NCBI GenBank assembly: GCA_036939975.1
Contig: JALLPB010000938.1
Location: 1-11,040, forward strand
DNA length: 11,040 nt
Source of the DNA: Cyclostephanos tholiformis
Taxonomy: Eukaryota; Bacillariophyta; Thalassiosirophyceae; Thalassiosirales; Thalassiosiraceae
Reading direction: 5' to 3'
Positions 1 through 7,224 of the stretch are shown here, piece by piece. Position 1 is the first letter of the stretch. Each line of letters begins with the position of its first letter. The notes beneath the pieces were generated by a model. The model saw only the letters and a program-made list of their open reading frames with translations. It was not told the DNA's origin and did not search any database. The position numbers and the translations under genes are program-made.

Positions 1-187
1 TAACAGTATTATACTGTGTGGTACCCAGGGCAGGGTCATATCCCTGGACGCTCACGGGTCAAAGATAGTCATGTAAAATAAGGGCATCACAGCCTAAAAC
101 GCAGGTATTCGCATGAGAGTCTAATTCCAGTGTGGTGTCATGATTGGGGTCTATTTTACCGGAACAAAGGTCTGAGATAAAACGTCA
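1..187 (-). pseudogene. Copia-type aspartic protease, N-terminal part with stop codons
   Basis: Reading the minus strand in the frame that starts at 184 gives R-F-I-S-D-L-C, then E-L-D-S-H-A-N-T-C-V-L-G (127 down to 92), then H-D-Y-L, an in-frame TGA at 59-61, and P-V-S-V-Q-G-Y-D-P-A-L-G to the window edge. L-D-S-H-A is the diatom Copia form of the aspartic protease active site (D-S/T-G-A in other retroelements); the Asp codon is at 119-121. The next residues are usually A-D-T, and here they are A-N-T, a single G-to-A change. A second TGA at 185-187 lies just before the segment. The family would normally have Arg at the TGA of 59-61, which fits CGA to TGA decay. An intact protease would cut the gag-pol precursor. 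Confidence 0.65.
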
Positions 188-194
188 AGGGTCA

Positions 195-1887
195 ATAATA
201 AGCGGCATCATCCGGATAGCTGAAATGATGCCAACCCGGGGTCATTCCGTTCGTTGTTTCTTGGCACTGAGCCTGATGAGCCAATGCGGGTTTTGAATGG
301 TTTTCATTGTCTTCACTCTTAGGGGTATCAGGAGCGGCAGGACTAGCCATCTTTAAAGTGGCATCGGACAGAGAGGAAATGACAGATATGGCAGAGGTCA
401 TCGCCATGGTCAGGGCAGCAATCTTGGAGTCTGTTGAAGTAGATGAATGCTTGCCCAAGGTCTTATTCCCAGTACCGGGGGTCACGCTGGGATTATGGAG
501 TTGCCAATGCTTGGCCTTCTTGGCAGGAGTAAAATTGCGGTACTCCTCTTTGGGGTAGTGCTTCTTCTCGATGTGAGTGCACTTGTCAATGTCAGTTTGA
601 GGGGGAAGGCCCCTCTTACGGGCGTCTGGGTCACCGCGTTTAGCCCCACCGTATCCCTTGCCAGAGCTGGTGGACACGGCAGATACATGCAAGGTTGGGG
701 CACGCTCTTCTGGGAACATTTGAAGGTCATGGACATGGCCATGATGGAGTCGAAGTCTTGAAACTTCCCATCCACCTTGCCAACAATAATAGAGGAGCAA
801 ATGGGCTCGAAGGTCTGGTCCTTGATGCCTGTTTTGAAATGGAGGATCTTTGTCCTTCTGTCAAAGGGTTGGACACCATACTCCAGCAAGGCAGCATGGC
901 GGTTATGCTGCTCGACATGAGCTGTGCAGTACTTGTCGAACATATAGTTCACGTGGTCTCTTGAGTAATACAGGTTCTTAAGGGTTGTGAGTATCTCACT
1001 CGCCATGAGGTCAACCATGTCAGCACCAAAGAAATGAGTGTGCAAGGTCCGCCAGGTCTGTTGGCCATTCTGGCTAGCAGTGAACTTTATCAAGTGCTGC
1101 CATGCACCAGTGGTGGAAAGCATTTCATGGAGGATCAACCATACCTTGTTGTTGTCGCCCTTGAAGTTCGCAGCAAAGGGTCCCTGCATCTCTAGGGTTT
1201 CAAGGTCAGATCCTGGTCACCATGTGCTGGTCATGAGAATAGGTGCACGTGCTATCATCTCCTCATCGTGGGAGGGATAGATGGAGTCTTCGGTGCCATA
1301 TGGTGGGTCTTCCTCCCAGTTGGGAGGTTCGAGCTTGTGCTTGACAATGTAGGCCAAGGGAATCCCTGCAGCCCCATGGATATGGGTCAGGGTGGTGTGG
1401 AGGCCACGCCGAGGGTCAATGGAGCATGGTCAGGCTCCTTATTGTTTTCGAACCATGTGTCAATCATGGCCTTCTGCTCCCTAAGTGGGAGTAGGTCGGT
1501 CGTATCAACCTCACTGAGGTATCGGGTCGCTTCCCCATTTTGGAGGAAAGGCCGGTTGGTCCTGATCTGGTATTTAACCCAGTAGATAACCAACTTAGGT
1601 CTGCTCACAGCAATCTCAGCAATGGACTCTTTGAGATCCCGCCGGATTGCCGCAATCACACGGTCAATGTCATTGTCCCTTATGTCGGAGAACTCACGCC
1701 AGGTCTTGAGGAGCTGAACTTTATAAAGTTCGGTTGCAACGGTTTGGTTAAAGCCGAGTCTGTTCTCCATCCAGGAGATCATGTTTGCCTCGGTGTCACC
1801 CTGGCAGGGCTTGGCCAAGTGCATGGCCCTGTCCAGTGGTGCCACTGCTGGGGGACGTGCCATGGTTGTCGTGCGATTGGTTGTCAT
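195..1887 (-). pseudogene. Gag-like polyprotein N-terminal region, frameshifted
   Basis: The first ATG of the upstream frame is at 1887. This frame gives about 166 codons with a stretch reading P-K-L-V-I-Y-W-V-K-Y-Q and a conserved D-x-W-F-E-N-N-K-E-P-D block, then ends at a TGA (1387-1389). Translation resumes one frame over near 1360 (G-I-P-L-A-Y-I-V-K-H), passes through an acidic E-E-D-P-P-Y-G block, meets an in-frame TGA at 1217-1219 and continues as M-Q-G-P-F to a W-R-T-L-H-T-H-F-F-G-A motif. A second shift near 720 moves the frame again, into a basic segment containing H-Y-P-K-E-E-Y-R-N-F-T-P-A. No zinc knuckle is visible. The role in an intact element would be capsid formation around the retroelement RNA. 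Counting only visible damage there are two frameshifts and one internal stop in this part, so no full product is expected. Confidence 0.7.
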
Positions 1888-1954
1888 TGAGGGCAAAGCA
1901 AGTGGTCTTACTCGATCATGGCCCCACAGCGATTGAGTCGCCGGGTCTGTTTAC

Positions 1955-2064
1955 GGTGGGGTCAACACCATCAAGTCGATTTGTCTTATGCGGTGTGGTC
2001 AACACCGTCGGGTCAATGCGAGTAATTGGTCTTTGGTGGTGGGGTCAATACCATTGAATCAATG
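1955..2064. repeat. Three imperfect direct repeats of about 26-27 bp upstream of the gag remnant
   Basis: Copies begin at 1955, 1992 and 2038. Each starts GGTGKGGTCAAYACC on the plus strand and continues with about 11 more similar bases (a TCRARTC-like tail). The spacing is 37 and 46 bp, so they are not a simple tandem array. The cluster lies 60-180 bp upstream of the gag ATG when read on the minus strand, where the end of a 5' LTR or the untranslated leader would be. On the minus strand each copy reads GGTRTTGACC. I see no clear tRNA primer-binding site. Confidence 0.45.
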
Positions 2065-2393
2065 GGTCTGATAAACTGAAGAAATGTGGCTATATTAACG
2101 GGGTAGATGTAATGGCCATGGCCGGGGAGGTCACTCAATAGAGCTCAACCCCAATTTGGTCAATGATTAATAAAAATTAAAGGTCTAGAGGTCAAAATAT
2201 AACAAATATTATGGCAATGGCGGTGAAAAGCACGTTTATTGTGTGCATTTTTCCATTCATTCATTGCCAGGTCTAAGAAGGTGTGAAGGTTCCACCTTCT
2301 CCATACGATTTACATGCGTATGTGAGAAAGGTGTCAGCATCAATGTGAATATGGTCAGTTTTGGGTACTTTCATACAATCCTTATATGACATC
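2065..2393. other. Non-coding stretch, probably LTR or leader of the neighbouring element
   Basis: There is no coding frame of note. The stretch is AT-rich. It holds a short hairpin at 2276-2300: arms AGAAGGTG and CACCTTCT with a 9-nt loop. No paired terminal TG/CA ends or polypurine tract could be fixed by eye. The small minus-strand open frame at 2394-2612 overlaps the end of the next ORF in another frame and resembles nothing I know. Confidence 0.3.
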
Positions 2394-2581
2394 CTACATA
2401 CGAGAGTTTCTGAGGAACACAGATGGTGTCAGGTCTCTTTCCATGGAACACAGATAGTTGTCCAGATTGAGTAGCCGGATTGAATCGGGTTTCTTGCCCG
2501 ATTCTTTCTCAAATGTATACTCCGATGGCGGGAGATTCCCCCGAGGTACTTGGCATATCATATGTTTGTGGGCGTATTTTC

Positions 2582-3262
2582 TCAGGTGGCTGCATCCATT
2601 TCCATTGTCCAATAGGTTTGGGTTTCGAGAGGAGATTTTGTAAGTTCGGAAAAGTTGATTTTGAGAAGGAATCGACTGTCTTCAGATACCTCCTCTGGAG
2701 CGACTTTCAAGAATTTGTTGATTAAGTGAAGGATTTTGTCGGCTTTTTTATTGCGCAGATAGCTGTGGGTTTTGTCATGAAGAGAGAAGTTGTGGAAGAT
2801 CCACTGAGAGTGCACAATCTGGAGCAGTTTGGATATGAACTGTTTAGTCCAATCCTCTCTGTTTAGGTAGCTACTTGACATGGCAAGGTGGAAGGACTGG
2901 ATGGCATAAAAGTGTGTTGAGATGTGGCCCTCTGTAAATTCTCTCCATCCAATGAGATCTTGGCTGGCTGCCAGAGCCCTGAACTGAGGAGACATAAATC
3001 CCATCTCCAACAGGGGTTTGTCATCCCTCATGAGAATATATTTTGGGATCCAATAGAGAATCTCTGGATCAGTTTGGTCATTTCGGGACATCCATGAAAT
3101 CAGGTCGTGTATGCAATACTCCACCAACTCTCTCATCGTCAACACCTATGCAACCAACAACATGGTGTCGGCGGCGTCAAATTCATCCAACGGGCCAAAT
3201 GGTGCCCATTGTTTCATCCTCATTGCATTTTTGGTGCACATTGTCATTGTTACGGCACACAT
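2582..3262 (-). pseudogene. Member of a repeated diatom ORF family, probably transposon-derived, with a stop in its leader
   Basis: The main open frame runs from ATG at 3136 to 2582 (184 codons). It contains G-W-R-E-F-T-E-G-H-I-S, then F-I-S-K-L-L-Q-I-V-H-S-Q-W-I-F-H-N, then H-D-K-T, a Lys-rich helix, E-D-S-R-F-L-L-K-I-N and T-Y-W. I recognise this pattern (G-W-x-x-F-x-E-G ... H-x-Q-W-x-x-x-N ... E-x-D-R-x-L ... Y-W) from highly repeated hypothetical proteins in diatom genomes, often near reverse-transcriptase ORFs; no biochemical role is known to me. The same frame extends upstream to an ATG at 3262 through about 38 codons interrupted by one TAG (3146-3148), and a TGA closes it further upstream. 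Either translation starts at 3136 or the copy is a pseudogene broken by the TAG. Family copies are usually longer at the N-terminus, which supports truncation. Confidence 0.5.
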
Positions 3263-3824
3263 TAATGGTAATATAAATAGTCATAAATATATATTTTTTC
3301 TAGTTTTAATGACGCAGACCCATTGCATATTATGTTAGTTGATTGTTGTATCCTTTATTGCCGGGAGTGTGGCTCTATAGTGGCCATATGATGATGCCGG
3401 CAACCATGGTTGATTTCTTAGATCGCATTTTACCCCTTTTTTACTAGCATTTTTATCTAGGCACACATGCCACAACTCTGCCAAACCCAAGTCTGACCAC
3501 CTATCCGACCAGATAACTCCATCAATATTCAATGGATGAGGACGTTTCAGATTACCATCCTCTGCACATGCATTGTGGGCAGATGCCTGTGCCAAATGGT
3601 TTCACATACTATTTACTGCCACAAGGCCGGCGGTTCATGATGAAGCCTAAAATTTTACGCTAACTAATCAGTAGATTGGCTCTAACTTTGCGAATTTTCG
3701 GCTGATTTTGGAAAATGGGGTACAATTTTGATCCTCTCGTCAAACCTGACTCTAAGCATTCCTTACTTTTCTTGATTGGATCGATTTTGGGATCTTTTAC
3801 CTTTCCCTAAGGTACAGTAGCTCA
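3263..3824. other. Gap with no supported gene
   Basis: The stretch starts with an AT-rich segment (3265-3310) and carries a minus-strand open frame at 3335-3595 (about 86 codons). That frame has no ATG and has an in-frame TGA just upstream. Its middle (N-I-D-G-V-I-W-S-D-R-W-S-D) looks protein-like, so it could be a fragment of a repeat, but I do not recognise it. Nothing else is visible. Confidence 0.3.
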
Positions 3825-3842
3825 GGGTCACTATAGTGACCC
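3825..3842. promoter_or_regulatory. 18-bp perfect palindrome GGGTCACTATAGTGACCC
   Basis: The sequence equals its own reverse complement across all 18 bases. It ends 27 bp before the ATG (3870) that opens the leucine-rich-repeat pseudogene. Weaker pairing can be continued outside it (AGC on the left, GCT on the right, with unpaired bases between). It could be a binding site for a dimeric regulator, a cruciform-forming end of an element, or a core promoter part of the LRR family. Position and symmetry are seen directly; the role is inferred. Confidence 0.35.
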
Positions 3843-3869
3843 AGTAGGCTGACCAACAAGGAGATACCA

Positions 3870-5206
3870 ATGGAGATGACAAGGGGGACTTCATAGTGGC
3901 AAGGGGGTGGCAATATACCATGGGATGTGACTCATGTCAAAGTCCACCCTTCTGTCAATGCAATAATTGACAGGGCATTCAGTGACTGTACGCAGTTGAC
4001 TTCTGTGACTGGTGGCAAGGGGCTGAAGGAGATAGGATATGGGGCATTTGGATGGTGTAAATTGCTACATGAGATTTTGATCCCTAACACCGTCAAAGTG
4101 ATTAAATACCCCACATTTTACCAGTGCTTGTGGTTGATGACTGTTTATGGATAGGGGAACATGCATAACTACGCGATACTACAATTTCCCCCAAAGTCAA
4201 GGTGATTAGAGATAGAAGATAGAGTGTTCTATCATTGCTTTTAGTTGACAACTGTGAATGGTTGCAAGGGGCTAGAGGAGATTGGGGAGGGGGCATTTTG
4301 CGGATGCAGAACGCTACACAAGATTTTTATTTTACCCACCATCAAGGCTATTATGTACAAGGCATTCTTTAGATGCTTGCAGGTGACGACTGTGACTGGT
4401 GTCAAGGGGCTGAAAATGATTGGAAAGGAGGATTTAGCGGATGCACATTGCTTCAATGCATTGTCATTGCCCCTACTGTCAGAGCAATTCACAAGAAGAC
4501 ATTCTTTTGTTGCACAAGATTGACAAGTGTGGTGTTCTGCAATGAAATCCAAGAGTTTTTGACCACACAGGCATTGATGCAGCATTGGTGGAGTCATGAA
4601 GTTCATAAAAAGTCCCTGAGTACATATAGCTTCTTTGTCAAATGAAGTATTCCAAAGCATTTGGATCTTCTAAGACCAATGAAATGGCTGACCAGCATTC
4701 ATAAAATGCTTGAGCACATTCCTTTGATCTCCAACAAGTGTGAGATGTCATATTTTATGCTATTAATATCCCAAGAACATTTGAGGATTGCTTTGCCATA
4801 ACTGGAGTTCACCATCCGGAAGTTGAATATATCCAAACAACTTGGTCTCAGAACATTGACAGTCTTACCATTGAGATAAGGATGAAATGTCATAGTGATT
4901 CCCTCTTGATGGTGAACAAAATTGTACCATTTGTTCTACCCTTTCTGATACTGATGGCAGCAATGTGGTCAATTTTATGTGAACAAGGACAATAATAACA
5001 GCAACGAAGACAACAGTGACAGCAATTATGATGATGATGATGACATTGACAGCATCAACAAAGATGAAGACGATGACAGTGACAGTGTTGATGAAGATGA
5101 AGATGAAGATGAAGATTACAACTACAACTACGTCTTGGGCAAGGATGATCACCATCACCAGGAGGAAGAGGATGAAGATGAGGATGATGATGGTGACTTG
5201 GAGTGA
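3870..5206 (+). pseudogene. BspA-like LRR_5 family protein, multiply broken, with acidic tail
   Basis: The first ATG (3870) is followed after eight codons by an in-frame TAG (3894-3896). The frame then reads I-P-W-D-V-T-H-V-K-V-H-P-S-V and enters repeats of about 23 residues with the LRR_5 pattern A-F-x-x-C-x-x-L ... I-P-x-x-V-x-x-I (about 3950-4150). A TAG at 4152-4154 and scrambled frames follow to 4244, where another TAG stands where a Gln codon (CAG) would fit. The repeats resume at 4245 (G-L-E-E-I-G-E-G-A-F-C-G-C), shift frame near 4430 and end with W-W-S-H-E-V-H-K-K-S-L-S-T-Y-S-F-F-V at about 4640, followed by a TGA (4643-4645). The downstream segment (about 4800-4960, third frame) reads S-D-S-L-L-M-V and I-V-P-F-V-L-P-F-L, which I remember from the C-terminus of this family. 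The acidic tail follows at 4979-5206. BspA-like LRRs are thought to bind other proteins; this copy is too damaged to act. Confidence 0.65.
4991..5200 (+). repeat. Simple repeat of GAT/GAA/AAC codons (acidic tail)
   Basis: Imperfect trinucleotide repeats, GATGAAGAT-like, run through this stretch. One frame (4979-5206) gives an Asn/Asp/Glu-rich peptide with almost no hydrophobic residues. The other plus frame gives Met/Thr runs and the minus frame gives Ile/Val runs, which are by-products of the repeat and not genes. The position directly after the conserved C-terminal block of the LRR pseudogene suggests it was the tail of that protein. Such tracts change length by slippage. Confidence 0.6.
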
Positions 5207-5610
5207 TGGAGACAATGATAGCAATGAAGATTATGGTGACGATGTTGGTGTCCTACCTGCTGCTTGCTTGAGAGGGCATATTGCAATGCCTGTTTCTGCG
5301 GGGCTGTTAATTGTGATTGGAGTAAACAGGGGTGGCAACAGAATAAACGACAGTGGCAATGTGAGGATATCTCCTCCTGAATTAGTGCTATCTCTAGAAT
5401 ATTCATCTTGATGTTATATTGTATATGGTTGGTCAAAGGGTCAAAAATGTCAGTCCTAAATGCGAGAAAGGGTCCCTGTTTCGTAACCGAGATTATTAGA
5501 CTTGTATATATAATGTGGCAAGCTTCCTCTCTCTCTCTGGAGAATAACAGGAACACATTTATAATCATACCACATTCCTCCTCCGAAAACACTATTTTTA
5601 GCTCTAGGCT
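5207..5610. other. Repeat-to-gene transition, no gene seen
   Basis: An open frame continues from the GAT repeat to 5411 on the plus strand (ending L-S-L-E-Y-S-S), and another runs on the minus strand to 5592. Neither has recognisable content and both draw part of their length from the repeat. A short CT run lies at about 5527-5537. The stretch ends at the stop of the epimerase gene, so its right part (about 5450-5610) probably holds the epimerase 3' untranslated region and poly(A) site. Confidence 0.3.
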
Positions 5611-7149
5611 TCAATTTTGGGTCACGATCTCCGCCTGAACCTTGTACCCCATGGGATTCGTGGATTGCCACCTCCAGGTGTCCTCACACATTTCTTTTGT
5701 ACCGAGCATGGCGGACCAACCGAGCATCTCCCTCGCCTTCGTGGCATCGGCGTACAATTCCGCCACGTCCCCGGGCCTGCGTTCGGATATAGTGTACGGT
5801 ACAGGCTTGCCGGTCGCCTTCGCCATCCCATCGACCAATTCCAACACGGACACCCCCCTGCCCGTGCCGAGATTGACGGACTCGCAACCGACGGAGTCGT
5901 CGTCGTACAGCTTGTCGAGCGCCGCGACGTGGCCCTTGGCCAGGTCGACCACGTGGATGTAGTCGCGAACGCCGGTACCGTCGGGGGTGTCGTAATCGTT
6001 GCCGAAGACGCTGAGCTTCTCGCGTCGGCCGACGCATACCTGCGCGATGAAGGGCATGAGGTTGTTCGGAATGCCCTTCGTTTGTTTTCGTGGGATCAAG
6101 CCGTTCAGGGAGAATGCAACAAGGGGGGCGATTGTAAAAGAAAAATGAGTGAAGGAGAGGCGTACTCGTCTAAACCGATTCGACGAAGTGAAATGTAATG
6201 AAACGGGCCTCCTCACCTGCGGATCCTCTCCCATCCTACCGGAGGGATGAGCGCCGATGGGATTGAAGTATCTCAATATCAATATATTCCACAATGCGGG
6301 CCTGCTGGCGTACAAATCCCTCAATATCTCTTCGATGAATAGCTTCGTCCTACCGTATGGATTCGTGGCCGATAATCGCGCATCCTCCCGGAGGGGCAAC
6401 ATCTCCGGCTGGCCGTACACCGTCGCGCTCGACGAGAATACGAATCGATTTACAGATGCGGCATCGAGACACTTGAGAAGATTCGTCGTACCGCCGACGT
6501 TGACGTCGTAGTAATCAAGGGGCAATGCCACGCTCTCGCCCACCGCCTTGAGTCCAGCGAAGTGAATGCAGCTATCGATGGATGAGAATTCGCCGAGCAC
6601 GTCCTCAAGTCCTTTCGCGTCCCTGATATCGCAATTACGAAAGTGAAGCCTCGCTCCGGCTTTGTCGTCGTCGGTCCCGGCATCGCCGCCGCCACCGCCG
6701 CCGAGCTTCAGCAGTTCCCTCACGCGATTCAGGCTCTCCTCGTCGCTATTCGCTAAGTTGTCGACGACGATCACTCGATACCGCCCGGTGGACAGCAGCT
6801 CGAGGCAAGTGTGCGAGCCGATGTATCCGGTCCCGCCCGTCACCAGGACCGTGCGCAGTTCCCCCTCCCCGTCGTCGACTCCGCCACCGCCACCACCGCC
6901 GCCGCCGCCGCGCGTCGCGAATACGATCGTCGACGATCGCGACGACGACGACGACGACGACGACGAGTCCATCCCCCCCCCCCGGCGAATGCCGGCGTTG
7001 CCGCCGCCGCGGGAGGGCGGGGGGAGAAATCGGCGATTTCCTCCGCTCCGTGGTGCGATCGCGAACGCCGACGTGATCGCCACGTCGTTCCGCGTGAGGA
7101 GGTGCAGCAGAGCCGTCGCGATTGCCGTTGTTGCGAATGTCCTGCCCAT
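5611..7149 (-). CDS. galE: UDP-glucose 4-epimerase with plastid-type presequence, two exons
   Basis: This enzyme interconverts UDP-glucose and UDP-galactose with bound NAD. Exon 1 is 7149-6217, exon 2 is 6075-5611; the spliced product is 465 residues. Residues 1-28 form a signal peptide ending T-S-A, followed by F-A-I-A-P (29-33), close to the A-S-A-F-A-P plastid cleavage motif of diatoms. A basic, Ser/Gly-rich linker with low-complexity runs follows to about residue 98. The Rossmann nucleotide motif is V-T-G-G-T-G-Y-I-G-S (103-112); then come D130-N-L, D174, F-A-G-L-K-A-V-G-E-S (197-206), the catalytic Ser region S-S-S-A-T-V-Y-G (239-246) and the Y265-x-x-x-K269 pair. G-I-P-N-N-L-M-P-F and D-G-T-G-V-R-D-Y-I-H follow in exon 2. 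The end (W-R-W-Q-S, N-P-x-G-Y) is at family length, so the catalytic part is complete. Bacterial and plant homologues lack the presequence. UDP-galactose in or near the plastid would serve galactolipid or polysaccharide synthesis; that use is inferred. Confidence 0.93.
   Translation of the reverse strand: MGRTFATTAIATALLHLLTRNDVAITSAFAIAPRSGGNRRFLPPPSRGGGNAGIRRGGGMDSSSSSSSSSRSSTIVFATRGGGGGGGGGGVDDGEGELRTVLVTGGTGYIGSHTCLELLSTGRYRVIVVDNLANSDEESLNRVRELLKLGGGGGGDAGTDDDKAGARLHFRNCDIRDAKGLEDVLGEFSSIDSCIHFAGLKAVGESVALPLDYYDVNVGGTTNLLKCLDAASVNRFVFSSSATVYGQPEMLPLREDARLSATNPYGRTKLFIEEILRDLYASRPALWNILILRYFNPIGAHPSGRMGEDPQVRRPVSLHFTSSNRFRRVRLSFTHFSFTIAPLVAFSLNGLIPRKQTKGIPNNLMPFIAQVCVGRREKLSVFGNDYDTPDGTGVRDYIHVVDLAKGHVAALDKLYDDDSVGCESVNLGTGRGVSVLELVDGMAKATGKPVPYTISERRPGDVAELYADATKAREMLGWSAMLGTKEMCEDTWRWQSTNPMGYKVQAEIVTQN
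6076..6216 (-). other. Intron of the epimerase gene, 141 nt, phase 0, free of stop codons
   Basis: On the minus strand the donor is CAG/GTGAGG (GT at 6216-6215) and the acceptor is ACGAAG/GGC (AG at 6077-6076). It splits the conserved run G-E-D-P-Q and G-I-P-N-N-L-M-P-F, which is continuous in other epimerases, so the 47 codons between are foreign to the protein. The donor is strong. The acceptor is weak: A instead of C/T at -3 and an A-rich stretch in place of a pyrimidine tract next to it. The pyrimidine-rich part lies further upstream, around CTCTCCTTCACTC. The intron can be read through without a stop. Confidence 0.85.
6880..6983 (-). repeat. Low-complexity coding tracts: Gly10, Ser9 (TCG repeat) and an 11-base C/G homopolymer
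   Basis: Inside the epimerase N-terminal linker there is a ten-Gly run (6909-6880), a perfect run of nine TCG Ser codons (6966-6940) and an 11-base C run on the plus strand (6973-6983) that encodes Gly. A further Gly6 tract lies at 6702-6685, in the loop between the first two strands of the Rossmann fold. All fall outside conserved blocks, so they are likely flexible. The homopolymer is prone to sequencing or replication slippage; the frame holds as given. Confidence 0.7.
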
Positions 7150-7197
7150 GATGATGTTCGTCCGCGACGGCCCTCGTTGGTGGGTGGTTCCTTTCCT

Positions 7198-7205
7198 CTT
7201 ATATT
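7198..7205 (-). promoter_or_regulatory. TATA-like element of the epimerase gene
   Basis: The minus strand reads AATATAAG about 50 nt upstream of the epimerase ATG, flanked by GC-rich sequence. Distance and contrast with its surroundings fit a core promoter with a short 5' untranslated region. No transcription start can be seen from sequence. Confidence 0.3.
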
Positions 7206-7224
7206 ATTCCGCCCACCTGCGTGA

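Larger units (their letters stand above)
1..1896 (-). mobile_element. Decayed Copia-type LTR retrotransposon (gag to start of protease), 5' portion
   Basis: On the minus strand the order is gag-like N-terminus (about 1887-1390), gag-like core (about 1370-725), basic linker (about 725-200) and the start of an aspartic protease (184-1). This is the order expected for the first part of a Copia gag-pol polyprotein. The rest (integrase, reverse transcriptase, RNase H) would lie beyond the left edge. The reading frame changes at least three times and carries in-frame TGA codons, so the copy is dead. I assign it to the diatom Copia (CoDi-like) group from remembered family features: a W-x-x-L-H-x-H-F-F-G block in gag and an L-D-S-H-A protease site. 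The LTR itself is not identified; it should lie above position 1900. Confidence 0.75.

Noticed and set aside
2038..2064. Minus-strand TGGTATTGACC as a tRNA primer-binding site
   Set aside because: The same word recurs in all three repeat copies and the match to a tRNA 3' end is too short.
3335..3595. Minus-strand 86-codon frame as a gene
   Set aside because: No ATG in the frame, an in-frame stop just upstream, no family resemblance; kept only as a possible fragment.
5155..5592. Minus-strand frame with long Ser run (and the Ile/Val-rich frame at 4865-5224)
   Set aside because: Both are reverse readings of the GAT/GAA simple repeat; the remaining part has no recognisable content or conserved pattern.
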